Below, in pieces: positions 1 through 12,120 of a stretch of 64,000 nucleotides of DNA; the stretch's first letter is position 1, and each line of letters begins with the position of its first letter. This DNA is from Parasponia andersonii. Its lineage: Eukaryota; Streptophyta; Magnoliopsida; Rosales; Cannabaceae. The stretch lies in NCBI GenBank assembly GCA_002914805.1, contig JXTB01000040.1, positions 933,997 to 997,996 on the forward strand, written 5' to 3'. Made by a program: the position numbers and the translations under genes. Below the pieces are notes generated by a model. The model did no database searches. It was given only the letters and a program-made list of their open reading frames with translations, and had not been told where the DNA came from.

Positions 1-124
1 TTAGAGATACTAAGCAACTAGCGTCTAGACTATCCATTGAGACATCTCATCGCTGCACAAGTTTAAGAGTTTTATCAACTTTGCCAACCTAAATGACAAG
101 ACATGATTAGCGAAGAAGACCTAC

Positions 125-1400
125 CTCAGCAAAACCAGCCTGATCAAGAATAGCACGCACATTCTCAGACATGAAGTCTACACCCAAAACAGTGATGAAT
201 TTGCATCCAGATTTCGCCATCTTCACAGCCGAATCCGCCATAACCAAGGAATCAGATATATGAATGTGAGGCCACTGCTTCTGTGCTGCAGTTAAGACGC
301 CTTGGACTTCAGGGTCCATGTAAAAATGTGCAACTATCCCAATTCTCTTCTCTTTCAACACATTAACAAGTTGTTGTACCTTAAACTCATCAGGGAACAA
401 ATATCTAGCCTGCAATTTAAAAAGGACCCAACTCATGAATTTTCAAACACAGGCAGAAAGTCAAAGACAGGACAAGTATAACAAAAAAAAAAATATTTGA
501 ATCAGTACATTAAGATTAAAATCAGAATTTCATCAATACCAAAACATGCAGTATGCAATTACAAGTTGAAACCATCAAAACAGAGCAACCCAATTACAGA
601 TATGCAACTATAGACAAATGGGCAACCTGGGCTTCTGCATAACTCCCCTTGGCATGAATCCCATCAGCGGTGACGACGAGAGAGGGAAAGGGCTCAAACG
701 GCGGCTTCCCTTCTCTCTCCGCCATTAAAGCTCTGGTTTTTTTCTGCATACTAATCAAAACATTATGCCAAGTATTCACTCTGGACCTCTGAACGCCACC
801 CGGTAACCCCACGTTAAGAGCCTCCAAATCCTCAGTCTTCACCGCCAAGACCTCCTCCGGCGCCGCCCCATCGAGAATCGCAACCAAGCAGTAGCAGAAC
901 CCTCTCGTGATCTCGGAATCGCTATCCGCCGCGAACCTCATTCGGCCCCCCTCATCCAGATTCGCCTCCAGCCACACTTGGGCGGTGCAACCCATGACCC
1001 GGTTCGAGTCGACCCGGGACGAGTCATCAAACTGCGGGAGAAGACCCGCGCAGTGCAACAACCGCTTGACCCTCTCGATGGGCTCCGGCAACGAGCGGAA
1101 CTCGGCGACCAATCGCTGAAGCTTGTAAGGGACGAGCTCATTGGTCTGCAACGGAGAGAAGGTCACGGCGGAGCAGGAGAACGGCGACGACGACGACGAC
1201 CCAGCACTCCGGGGACGCGACTTCAATGGGTTCGGGTCGGGCGGAGGGGATTGGATGCATTTGAGAGTTTTGACGAAGTGGGACTTCTGGGTCTGGACCT
1301 TGAAGAGACCCGGTTTAGAGATTGAGAAGAGGGTTGAGGAAGAAGAGGAGAAGGAGGAGGAGGCGGCCCGAAAAGCCATAGTTGCAGAAGAAGAGTCCAT
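125..1400 (-). CDS. QS: Quinolinate synthase, plastid type (SufE-NadA fusion), 5' part of gene
   Basis: This is the first part of a plant quinolinate synthase, the iron-sulfur enzyme that condenses iminoaspartate with dihydroxyacetone phosphate to give quinolinate in plastid NAD synthesis. Exon 1 is 627-1400 and starts at the ATG 1398-1400; a second in-frame ATG lies at 1377-1379. An upstream in-frame ATG at 1598 would add 66 residues that do not look like the family. The first 75 or so residues are Ser/Thr-rich and acidic-poor, as in a chloroplast transit peptide. A SufE-like domain follows, with its cysteine in VMGCTAQVW. Exon 1 ends CAG/GTTGCC, the 217-bp intron ends TTGCAG, and exon 2 (125-409) starts the NadA domain (AHFYMDPEVQGVLTAAQ, SDSLVMADSAVKMAKSGC, VLGVDFMSENVRAILDQAG). 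Exon 2 ends at a good donor, GAG/GTAGGT. The rest, including the later Fe-S cysteines, lies beyond position 1. The frame is open with no damage, so the gene is probably live. Confidence 0.93.
410..626 (-). other. Intron 1 of quinolinate synthase
   Basis: A phase-0 intron between the SufE-like exon and the first NadA exon. On the minus strand it begins GT (625-626) and ends TTTAAATTGCAG (410-411). Removing it joins AEAQ to ARYLFPDEF without a gap, which fits the domain junction of the plant family. It is AT-rich, as expected. Confidence 0.85.
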
Positions 1401-1880
1401 TAAAGGGTTAGAGAGAGGGAAAGATGCAAAGGGTCCGAAAGGGTCTGGAGAGAGAAGTGAAAGGTTTGAATGGGATTTGGAGAGAGTGGAGAAGGCAGAG
1501 AAAGCAGAGCCTTTGATTGATGAAATATGCAGGAAATGGAGAGTCCTTCGGAACCACCAACCAACTGCACCAAAACAAACTAAAACTAAGGCGCGCATTC
1601 AATAAGATGAGAAAACTTGTCCTAAGATTCGGAAATGTATACTTCATGGGCCCAATATTATGGATCACCCGTGATGCCCCATCTTCTTTTCATTCTTTTG
1701 AGAAACAAACCCGTCTTTTTTCTTTTTTTTTTTTTAATTCAAGTTTAAAAAAAGCAATAGAGAAATTTGCATTTAGTATCCATTTTTTTAACTTATTTTT
1801 ATAAACACTTATTTTTTTCCAAAAATATCATTTTTATGATCATGTTTTATATATAAAATATGAATGGTTCACATTTATAA

Positions 1881-1956
1881 TATAAATTTTATCCATAAAG
1901 TACATATTTCATATTTAATATAAATTTTATTCATAAAGTACATATTTCATATATAA
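1881..1956. repeat. 38-bp tandem repeat, two copies
   Basis: A block starting TATAAATTTTATCCATAAAG is followed directly by a near-identical copy (1919 onward, TATAAATTTTATTCATAAAG). The period is 38 bp. The surrounding 150 bp holds further partial copies of CATATTTCATAT. It looks like slippage or local duplication in AT-rich spacer. Confidence 0.75.
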
Positions 1957-3649
1957 AATATAAATAGTATACATTTCATAAATATTCATTTACAATATAA
2001 ATATTTACTATAATTAGCATTTTTCATTATAAATTTGACCTACAGTATATATTTTAAAATATGTGACAATTTTTAATATAATATTTATTCATGAAATATA
2101 GACTATAATATATATTTAATGTGTGAAATGTAGGCCGCAGTATAAATTTCATGTGTAAAATAGTAGTGGTATATATTTCTCAAAAAATAGGTATAAAAAT
2201 GGGTATTTATGAAAAATAAAATAAAAAATGAGTATTTATAAAATAAAAATACAAAATAAATATTTATGAAAAAATAGTTTTAAAAATGAGTATTTATAAA
2301 CTTCTCTCAAAGATTTATGAATATAAGTTATGTATGTCCTAATATTACTCTAACAAGAGTGGTGGCGTTTTTTTTTTTTTTTTTTTGAGGAGAAACAAGA
2401 GTGGTGGTTTTAGAATTAGCGATTAGTAGAAAATCTTTTTCATTACAACTTATATTATTATAGATTAGTACGTACCTTCAAAGAGTGACTCACCCTGAGT
2501 TTTTTTTTTCTATCTTTTTTCCCTGTTTGAAACACGACTAATATGTGTTCATATCTACCGATCATTATTTTCTAAGTTGTCTAAAAATACTTTATTTATA
2601 AAAAAGAAGTTCCAATCTCACTCTCTTTTATCATTTTCTTTTTTAATTTTACTTTATTTTATAATCTCATAACTTATTATTTGATACATAAAATTCATAA
2701 TATATTATTAAAATATGATATATTTTAGATGAATCTACGTATAAAATAACGAGAGGCACGAGGAAAATAAAAAAGAGTATTCTTAGCCTTCCTAGAATAG
2801 AAAATATATTAACCCTACAAGTCTAAAATAATTCCTATTTCTCGTTCCCTTTGACGCTTTTTCGTTTCTTGTTGCATTAAATATTTAAACTAAAGCACGA
2901 AGCACACTTAAACAGTTGCCTTATTCATGAGTTATGTATGATCGTCTTTGTTTCCTTCTAGCCATACCTTAATTATTTAAACTAGAATTATTCTTTTGAA
3001 ATTGCATATTCTTCAAGCTTTACTATGAAATTTTTTTCTAATGTTGAAGAAATTGTTCAAATCACCTCAATGTACATAATGAGAGGTCAAGTACTTCAGC
3101 TAAGCGACAATAGATCGGAGGTATTCGATGAGAAGCTGGCTTTGATTGGAACTCCTTGCTAGACTTTGTCCACATGTATTTGATGAGAATGAGAGAAAAG
3201 AAGACGAAAGTGTCCAAAGGTATAGAATACAGAAGTACTATATATTTTGTCAAAAAAATTTTTTTTAACCACATCATTTAATTGTAATAGATATGATTAA
3301 TGTAAAAATAACTTCTATGAAAAATTTGTCACTTTTTTCCTCTCTCTTTGAACCCCCAAATAATTTCCACAAAACATTATTGTGAACTTTGAATTGGAAA
3401 AAAATTTGTGTTTTCTAGTGGAATTTGTGGTCCACAGGACATAAAGACAAAAAGAGCTTGGAAGAGGGAAAAGTTCGTTTTTTCCTTTCTTCTTTGGATA
3501 ACTTTTTTATTTTTCCTTCTTTCACTTTCACTTTCTCACTTTTCGTAGACTCCCAACCACCAAGACAAGAAAAGTCATGGCTGCGGTTCAGGTTCGCCTC
3601 TCCTGGTCCCAACTAAGCCCAAGGGATAAAAACTTGGATGGTTCTCTGA

Positions 3650-4440
3650 AATTGTGTATGGCACGACGTTAGCGCATAGAACTGTCAATGATCACGCAGG
3701 CCCATTAGCATGGTTGACAAGGGGTGGTATGGTAAAAATACGACATATTAAATGATGGTCATACCAGGCATGACACGATTATATTGGCTGGCCAATGAAT
3801 TAGATACAATGGACTAAATACATTACTGCACACGATTATATAGACTATAGACTAGCTAATGAATTAGGTATACTAAACATAGTACAGCATGTTAAATATA
3901 CGTATGATTATTATTTCATTTTTCCTTTATATATGTCTTTTAATTTTTTTTTTCTATTTTAATTAGCACTTAAGGTGGAATAATTAGGTATATCGTTAAA
4001 GATTGAGAGAATAATATATCTACGACAACGAAAAGGACAAAAAATGAATATAAAGAATATACCACACATTATAGGAAGAAGATTTTACAAACTTAGAGTC
4101 AAACAACGACGGACGAGGAAAATGCAATGTAACTTTAGTTAAGATAAAATTTTACATTAAGTTTATCTTTTTTTATATATAAATTTGAATTATTTGAAAA
4201 AAATTGATAAATAAAACACTAAAACTAATAAAATTTACTAATTAAATGGAACGATTTCGGCTAAAAAGACTGACACGTTTAGGCATACGAACTAGCATGA
4301 CACGACACGTTAGAGCATTGAACAGTGAGCCGTGCCAAACCAATAATTTTATAGTATGAGCTAGCACGACGCTACTAAAAAATAGGCACGACACGACACA
4401 TTTGACATCTCTATTAGCACATAGCACTAAAGACATTCTT
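3650..4440. repeat. Degenerate dispersed repeat with GCACGACACGA-type motifs
   Basis: Variants of CATGACACGA, GCACGACACGA and GACACGTTAG recur at about 3660, 3770, 4270-4310 and 4365-4400, at both ends of an AT-rich core. The ends share the motif but I cannot define terminal repeats or a target-site duplication. It resembles a decayed transposon with motif-rich ends. The family is not recognised. Confidence 0.35.
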
Positions 4441-4657
4441 ATGTATTTTGTGAAAATAAATATAATCCTTTTTGTTTTAATTAAATACCACGTTTAATTC
4501 TTCCTTCTTATAAAACTCAAAAATGTTTTCTTTATTTTTTAAAATAGGAAAAAAGTTACCATTTTTCTTTTTTTGGTTAAATTTTTAATTAAATTTCTTT
4601 TTAAATAACGTTAATACCCTTAGAATATCAACATCTAAACAACCATTGATTGATTTA

Positions 4658-4863
4658 TTAAAAAATATCTAAAAATTTATTGAAGAAAAACATTACTAAC
4701 ATTTCTCTATAATATGGAAAAATAATTTGATATTCTTATTACTTTTTAAATAGAAAATTATTAAAAAATATCTAAAAATTTATTGAAGAAAAACATTACT
4801 AACATTTCTCTATAATATGGAAAAATAATTTGATATTGTTATTGCTTTTTAAATAGAAAATTA
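4658..4863. repeat. 103-bp tandem duplication
   Basis: Positions 4658-4760 and 4761-4863 are two head-to-tail copies of the same 103-bp sequence (starting TTAAAAAATATCTAAAAATT, ending TAGAAAATTA). I see two differences, C/G and A/G, in the TTATTAC stretch. The near identity implies a recent local duplication. Confidence 0.9.
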
Positions 4864-5459
4864 ATTATATAATGAGGAGTGTTTAGTAATAGATTTTTGA
4901 AACATATGCAAAGGTATTTTAGCAAGGGTATTTTAAATATTTCACATTTTAAATTTGACAAAAAAAAGTGCTAAAGTATTTTTTTTCCCTATTTTTAAAA
5001 ATAGAAAGATATTTTGGCTTTTGTGATAACAGAGGGTTAAATATGCTGCGCTATTTTATTATAATAAAGGGAGTGTTTTTGGAATTATCCTAAGAAAAAA
5101 TCAATTTCTTTCACACTGGTTAATGCTTATTAAAGTTTTCGTAATTTTATTAAATTTCTCGTAATGTTATTTGGAAATATGCTTCTATCTCATCATTATT
5201 GATAATTAAAGTGAGTCTCGAAGTGTCATTCGACTCATGTGGAGCAAACATCAATTTATTGTCCTAATTATCAAGTCCAGGTAATAAATAGCATTTTATC
5301 AAATTTCCAAAATTTTCAATCACATAACAACGAATAAAGAGTAAAACTAAAACTAAAACGTAGTTGTAAATGTAAGTGTAATCTTTCCAAAAAAAAAAAA
5401 AATGTAAGTGTTGGAGCGGTTTCTCACCAGTCGTCCATGTGTCTCGAACTGCTGATTCT

Positions 5460-6255
5460 GTATTCTCCAATTGTCCACGTGTCCTTACTGTCCCAAAGTC
5501 CTCTGAACTCCAATTAAGATCGGAGAGGCGTAGGTGGCTACCTGCAAAGACTCTCCGATGCTTAAGTCAGTGGTTTATCTTTGTGTTGGGTAACAAAGAA
5601 AATATTTCAGTATGAAAAATCTCTCTGTTTCTTGTTTACAGACTTTTCTATATATATCTGTTTTTTTTTTTTTTTTAGCGTACATGTCTCTCTTGGGAAC
5701 GCATGACTCTTATATATATAATCCTGAGATAGTGAACCGCGTGGTTCTCATTCTCAGGACTGAGTACCTTTCACATCGAAATCTTTTCAGCAGTCACGGG
5801 CCGAGATTTCGGTGATCTCCTCTGTACTGCCGTGACCTGATTTTCGCCGCCTCTTTCGGCTTCAATCTGTCAGGAGTAAGATATGGATAAATCGCCGTTT
5901 GGTTAGGACAACTTGTCTCTGGCACACACCTACCCAGAATCGTATTAAATGCTCTGTCTGGGTCTGGAGCCGTGAGTCGCTTTCCACTGTATTTAGTCGG
6001 AAGACCCTTGGAGCTTCTGACCCTCTCGACTGTTGGGGTAAGGGCCGCTGTTCCCAGACAGCAGACCCTTGGGGCTTTCGACCCCCAGCTGTCGAGGTTG
6101 GGGTCAGACTGGGCTAAAACGTCCGGGGTCAGTGATGGACTCGACCCTAACCTCGGACGGCCCAATGACCGATTGTGAGATCACATGCGATCCGCGTGGC
6201 CTTCTACGTGGCATATGGCTCGGTAACGGGTCCCACAGTGAGTTTAACTTGATCA
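5460..6255. repeat. GC-richer island, probable LTR-derived repeat
   Basis: About 800 bp of higher GC inside AT-rich spacer. It holds GGCTACCTGCAAAGACTCTC followed by CGATGCTTAAGTCAG, a phrase I associate with transcribed parts of plant LTRs. It also has repeated GACCCTTGG-type phrases and overlapping frames on both strands (a minus frame runs 5794-6165). No protein domain is visible and the frames look like by-products of base composition. I could not find paired LTR ends or a target duplication. An untranslated leader or unknown gene remnant is possible. Confidence 0.35.
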
Positions 6256-6360
6256 TGGCAATATAAAACGTAGTTGTACATGGAAGTTTAAAAATCCTTC
6301 CCAAAAGAAAAAAAAATGTTCTCTCAATGTGAGATTCTAAATTCGAATCTCACAATTTAC

Positions 6361-6400
6361 GGAAAAAGAAAAAGAAAAAGAAAAAGAAAAGGAAAAACGA
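6361..6400. repeat. (GAAAAA)n microsatellite
   Basis: Six or so consecutive GAAAAA units with one GGAAAAAC variant at the right end. Confidence 0.9.
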
Positions 6401-6670
6401 AAATATGCTTTTCTTTTACTTTACGGAAAAGATTTTAATAAGATATTTCCAAAGATCATCACTACTATCCATTATTCAACCGCGTAATGACTATATAAGG
6501 CTGAAGAATATCTTCTAGACACAATTTAAGTTTAGTGGCCTATTTTGCCTCCTAGGATTTTCTTTTTCTTTTTCTTTACTTGTTTTTGTCTATTATAAGA
6601 ACATTAATCCAGAATGACTTTTTCTTTTAATGGATGCTTTTGTTGCAATTATAATATTAGAGATCATAAT

Positions 6671-6830
6671 TGATAAAGAAAATTTTTGAGTAGAAACTGT
6701 AATCTGTTTTCATTAATTGAAGAAAATGAGAGTACAATTGCTTAAGTATAAGCTAAGCTAAGACTCTGTTATAACAAAGTAACAAATAGTTGTTACAAGT
6801 GTATATGTGACACAACTAATCTCTTTGACG
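6671..6830 (-). repeat. 3' LTR of the copia element
   Basis: This matches 15535-15693 closely over its whole length. On the plus strand it starts TGATAAAGAAAATTTTTGAG. It ends CTCTTTGACG where the partner ends CTCTTTAACA, so the outer terminal base has changed. Confidence 0.92.
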
Positions 6831-6869
6831 TGCTCCCTTAAACTCATGGTAGATAGGAGAACTACTCAG

Positions 6870-9800
6870 AGTTTGTCTCTAAGTTGAAGAAACGGAGCAC
6901 TGGAGATAGCTTTGGTAAGTATGTCTGCATTTTGATCCTGTGCTGGAAAATGGCTAACTTGTATACTGCCCTGAGACTTTATCTCGAACAAAATATAGGT
7001 CGAGCTCTATGTGCTTGGTTCTGGCATGTTGAACAGGATTTGTTGAGAGCAGAACTGTACTCAAGTTGTCGCACCATAAAACTGGAGCCTGAGAACAACC
7101 TACTTGAAGCTCAGCTCGCAATGATTGTAACCAGGTTAATTCAGCAACCAAGTTAGCAAGGCTGCGATACTCAGCTTCAGTACTGGAACGCAATACTGCA
7201 TGTTGCATTTTGGATTACCATGCTACCAGATTTGGACCAAAGTAAACACAGATGCCAGAAGTGGACCTTCGGTCATTAGGGTCCGATGCCCAGTCTGCAT
7301 CACTGAAGCCTGTGATATTAAGAGAGGAAGACTGCTGAAGATGTAGACCATAATCCAGTGTACCAGCCAAGTATCTCAGGATTCTTTCTACCACCTTCCA
7401 ATGAGACTCCAGAGGAGCTTGCATAAACTCACACACTCGATTTACACAATAAGAAAAATCTGGTCTAGTAATCGTTGCGTATTGTAAAGCTCCAACAATA
7501 CTTCTATATAACTGTACATCAGTCACTGGATCACTTCCATACCCGGACAATTTTTAATCACTTGTCATAGGAGTGCTCAAAGCTTTAGCAAGTTGCATCT
7601 TGGCTCTACACAGAAGATCCTTGACATATTTCGTCTGAGATAAGTGAATTCCATCACTAGTGTGTGCCACCTGAATACCAAGAAAGTAATTAACCTCACC
7701 AAGATCTTTAAGAGCAAAAGCCTGATTTAGTTTTGTGATTAGTTGTGTAATAACAGCAGAATTACTTCCTATTACTAGGATATCATCAACATAAACCAAT
7801 AGATATGTAGAATGTGCTGGTGTAATCCGAATTAAAGAGATTGATCTGACTTGGCTGAGACAAAACCAAGTTAGATTAGTGCACCATATAGTTTTTCAAA
7901 CCAAGCACACGGTACTTGCTTTAAGCCATATAAGGCTTTGTTCAATTTGCAAACTAGCTAAGGAGACTTTGGATCCTCAAAGCCAGGTGGTTGCACCATG
8001 TAAACATCTTCTTTCAAAATGCCATTCAAAAAGACATTATTCACATCAAGCTATCTAATGCTCCACCCTTTGGATAAAGCAATTGTAAGGATAACTCGTA
8101 TTGTAGTAGGTTTTACCACTGGTGAGAAAATTTCATTAAAATCAAACCCTGCTATTTGATAAAACCCCTTGGCTACTACTCTAGCTTTATACCTATGAAC
8201 TGTGCCATCAGGATTTTTTTTCACTTTGAACACCTACTTGCAACCAATAGGTTGTCAATCAGCTGGTAAAGGAACTAATATCCAAGTGCCATTTCTCATT
8301 AAGGCTAAAAACTCATCTCGTATAGCAAGTTTCCAATGTTCATGCTGTAATGCTTCACAAACAGAATCTGATTCTCTAGAAGCCATGAAAACTCTAGGCT
8401 TGTGAATGCCTGATTTAGACAGGGTCTGCATTTGATGAAGAGAAGGAGCACTAGCAGAAGTGGAGAGAACCGCTGAAGTAACAGTTGTACGTAGCAATTG
8501 GATGAGAACAAGCTAGGAGGAGCAACTTGTAAACTTTCAGTAATGGAAGAAATGATAGGATCTCTAATGCTAGAAGAGAATGGGTCAGTAGGAACTGAAG
8601 TGGGACTACTAGAGACACTAAATAGTGTAGAAAGGGCAAGAGGACTAGCTGGTGTAGCATGAACAAGAGGACTAGCTGGTGTAGCATGAATACTATGTAA
8701 ATGCGGAGAAGTAACTGAAGAGGAGAGATGAGATACATAAGGAAATGTAGTCTCATCAAATATGACATCTCGAGAAATGATTATCTTTCCATTTGAACTT
8801 AAAGCATTTATATTCCTTCTGATTCAGACTATAACCTAAGAAGGTACACTTAGCTGACCTGAAATCAAGCTTATGCCTATTGAAGGGTCTAATGTTAGGG
8901 AAACAAGCACTACCAAAAATTCTAAGAGCAGAATAATCTGAAGCAGTACCGAATAACAATTCATAAGGGGTTTTTCCACAAAGTAAAGGTGTGTGTAACC
9001 GGTTGATAAGATAAACAGCTGTTCTAAAAGCTTCATCCCAAAAGCAGAAAGGTAAAAAAGCGTGTGCTAAAAGAGCTAGACCATTTTCTACAATCTGTCT
9101 ATGCTTTCTTTCAGCCACCCCATTTTGTTGGTGTGCTCTAGGACAAGAAATCTTGTGATGAATACCTAACGTTTTAAGATTCTCAGAAAAAGCTCTATAC
9201 CTAATGTGAGAAATATAGACTTGTTCCATCTCCCATATGAATTTGATCAGTGCCAGAAAACTCTTGCTGAGTCATTAGATTGTTGATATCAGGTGTAAGG
9301 TGATTAGTAGCGCCTGAATCTGGATACCAGCTCATGTCATTAAGTGTAGTTGGAGTTGCAATCGTGGTTGACATAGAAGGATGATTGAACTGTTGAGAGG
9401 AGGAATCTTGAAAGCCTTGAAAATTTTCATCAAAGAGGTGCCAACACTGGAGAACAATATGTCCAAATTTAACACAGAGCTGTCATTGTGGACGGTTAGA
9501 GCTCCATGACTATCTGCCACCTCGAGATTTTCCTCTGCCACCATTAGAAAACCGACCACTACTACCAGAATAACCACCTCGATGAGGAAATGTGGAATAG
9601 CCTCTGCCATGGCTGTTTTGATTCTGGAAAATGGGATAGTGATGACCACCTCGATTTTGCTTTTTGTGATTTTGATGTGTGGCAAGATTGGCCTATCCTG
9701 GTGGAGTAGGAGCAGAGTCGAGCTCTGTGGAGTGTTCTCTTGTGCTAAAAGGCTTCTATTTCTTGAACAGTATACGAATCAGTACGTGAACTCACAAATT

Positions 9801-10261
9801 TGACAAAAGTATCATATTCTTCAGGCAAGCCATTGAAGATAGCTTCAATATGATCAGACGAAGAGACTAGATGACCTATTGAAGCTAATCGATCAACACT
9901 ATGCTTAATCTTCAAAAGATAGTCATTAAGAGAATTCGAACCTTTCTTGGTATTTTGAAGTTGAGTCTTGAACTAAGAAATTTTGGCACGAGTTTGAGAA
10001 GCAAAATACTGATCAAGAGTTCTCCAGACTTGATTAGCAGAATCGCAACCTACCATTTTGGTTAGAATACCTTCTGTCATTGACGAGAGTAACCACGGAA
10101 CTAGTAGTTGATCCTATTCCAGTAAGAATGCTCTAGATTAACCACACCTTGAAGCTGATCTTGCTATGAACAAAAATGAGCTGGAACAGATCGAGACCCA
10201 TCGATGAAATGCAGAAGATTATGACCACGAATAGCAGCAATGACTTGTTGTTTCCAGAAAA
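6870..10261 (-). pseudogene. Copia polyprotein remnant (gag-PR-IN-RT-RH)
   Basis: Read on the minus strand, a copia polyprotein runs from the gag (about 10261 to 9335), with its N-terminal piece beyond the nested insertion (ATG at 15485-15487, duplicated at 12807-12809). The protease site WYPDSGATNHLT lies near 9320. The integrase catalytic core is only partly present (CPRAHQQNGVAERKHRQIVE at about 9140). RT includes ARVVAKGF and FSPVV (8051-8233) and YVDDILVIG (7750-7799). RNase H has SDADWA (7290) and STEAEYRSL (7180). At about 9200 the protease sequence joins the late integrase core directly, so the integrase zinc finger and its first two acidic residues are deleted. Several stops and frame changes split RT and RNase H. 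It is not functional. Confidence 0.92.
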
Positions 10262-10789
10262 TGTTAACGTGCGTGAACAATTGCACAGTAATAGTCAAAA
10301 AAATAATCCTAATAATAATATAAAATATAATATTTTTACTAATTTTTAAGGTTTATAAATATTGGCTTTGTTTCTTATTCTCTTCGTCCTAAAATAATAA
10401 AATAATTTGAAAGTATTTTAAGTTCTCTCTTCTAATAAAATTTTTTATTTTCTCTTGGTTTCTCTTTTCAAAAAGAGTAGATTTTTTTTGTAAGAGAGGA
10501 TGTTTCAAATAGTAGCGGTGTAAGTTGAAAGAATACTTGTGAAAAAGTGTTTAAGTGTATTAGGATCATTGAGTAGAAAAGAGAGAAATCTATATGATTC
10601 TAGAATCTTTTCATATAGTGAAATTTTTTTTTCTGAGAGTGATTTTTTTCCTGATTTGAGAATTTTTTACTTAAATTCTTCTGTTGTGAGATTGGTTTCT
10701 ATTATTTATTATTATTTTTTTATTATTCTGACATTTCTTTGAAGTGAGATATTGGGAGCGGTGAATTTGGGTCGGTCAGATTCCCAATA
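10262..10789 (+). repeat. 5' LTR of TR-GAG copy A
   Basis: 528 bp, about 75 bp shorter than its 3' partner, mostly through loss of the AATAATAGTAA-rich segment near the start. Downstream parts such as ATCTATATGATT...AGAATCTTTTCATATAG are shared with the 3' LTR. Confidence 0.88.
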
Positions 10790-10944
10790 AGTGGTATTAG
10801 AGTGGAGTTCTTTAGTGCACTGTAGCTTAGCATCAGTCTAAGGATTTCTGTGTAAGGAGGTTGTGTTCAAGTGGGAGCATTTGAACCTTTTAATCTTCTT
10901 AGAAATTTTCTTAGCGATTTTTCAAGTTAGAAATACGAAGAGAG

Positions 10945-11700
10945 ATATTAGAAAATAAGATTTCAATTCCAGTTAGAGCTGATGTGGATAAATTTAATGG
11001 GAATATTAATTTTGGCTTGTGGCAAATACAAATCAGAGATTTATTAATTCAATCATGATTGCACAAGGTTTTGAAAGGCAGAAAGGCTTACAAAGGCAAA
11101 GATTATGAGAAATCTAGTATTAGCGATAAAGATTGGGATGATCTGGATGAGAGAGCTACAAGTGCGATATATACACGTTTGACCAAAAATATCCTTGCAA
11201 ATGTACTTGAAATAATGACAGCCAAAGATCTCTAGAGAAATCTTGAAGAATTGTATCAGGCGAAAAGTGTCTCAAATCGAGTGTACCTAAAGGAGCAGTT
11301 TCTTATATTATGTATGAATGAAGGTACGAAAATTTCTGATCATCTAAATATCTTGAATGATATTGTTTCTGAACTGGAGGCTATTGGAATAAAGATTGAA
11401 AATGAAGATAAAGCATTGCAATTCATATGGTCTCTTCCACTTGCCTATGAGTATATGAAACCTATTTTGGTGCAGAGAAAGGAGACTGTGATTTTTTCTG
11501 AGGTCATAAGTAGACTTTTATTTAAAGAAAGAAAGCTGATAAATGGTGACAGTAATGTTCCATCTGAGAGCTCAGCATTGGCAATTGATACTAGGAAGAA
11601 AAACTCCATAAAAAAGAATGTTATATGCCTATATGGATAATCTGGACACCTGAAAAGAAATTGTCAAAAAAATAGAATAGGTTCGGCTAAAAGCTCCAAA
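10945..11700 (+). pseudogene. Decayed copia-type gag in TR-GAG copy A
   Basis: The reading frame begins at 10945, where the expected ATG reads ATA; copy B keeps ATG at 13641. It continues through FNGNINFGLWQIQIRDLL, KDWDDLDERATSAIYTRL, LYQAKSVSNRVYLKEQF and LQFIWSLPLAYEYMKPIL, the core of a copia gag (UBN2-like). In-frame stops lie near 11056 and 11233. The open part is 11251-11640. Just after it, a zinc-knuckle remnant (CLYG, stop, SGHLKRNC) has lost one of its cysteines. Downstream to the LTR nothing coding is recognisable. If functional it would have formed the capsid. Confidence 0.82.
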
Positions 11701-12120
11701 TCTGGTGATACTACTAATATTGTCTCCTACAATAGAGACAATGATCTTCTCCTTTGATCATGATATGTGCATCCTTATGGTATGCCGCTTATCTCTAAAG
11801 ATGCTATGAAAGAAGATGTGTCATAATTAGCGGCAGTAAGTTTACACACAGGTATTGGTTTGACATTAATGTAAGGCGTGTGCTGAATGATGTCGATGGC
11901 TAATGGATTCCCAGAGAATCTAAATGTGGGAGTCAATACCATAATTATCAGCAAGATTTTTTTGATATAAGTCGAGATGAAAATCTTAGAATTCATCAAT
12001 TCTAAGTGATATACTCATATGGTGGAGTATGATTGTCAGTAAAGATAATGATAGCAATATAAGCTATGAGATAAGATGTATGTGAAGACATAATTGAAAT
12101 CAAGTCTTGAAGTGGAAGAT

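Larger units (their letters stand above)
1601..5450. other. AT-rich intergenic spacer, no gene recognised
   Basis: No open frame here resembles a known protein. The stretch upstream of the minus-strand quinolinate synthase (about 1401-1900) should hold its promoter, but no element stands out from the AT background. The rest is poly-A/T runs, short tandem repeats (1881-1956, 4658-4863) and a degenerate repeat at 3650-4440. A minus-strand open frame at 3062-3277 and both-strand frames near 3415-3616 are short and match nothing I know. Confidence 0.7.

Noticed and set aside
594..1598. Upstream start for quinolinate synthase at 1596-1598 (adds 66 residues)
   Set aside because: The added part is hydrophobic and Ser-rich with no resemblance to the family. 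The ATG at 1398-1400 gives a normal transit peptide.
907..1605. Plus-strand open frames opposite the quinolinate synthase exon
   Set aside because: They are shadows caused by the GC-rich coding strand of exon 1; no domain is visible.
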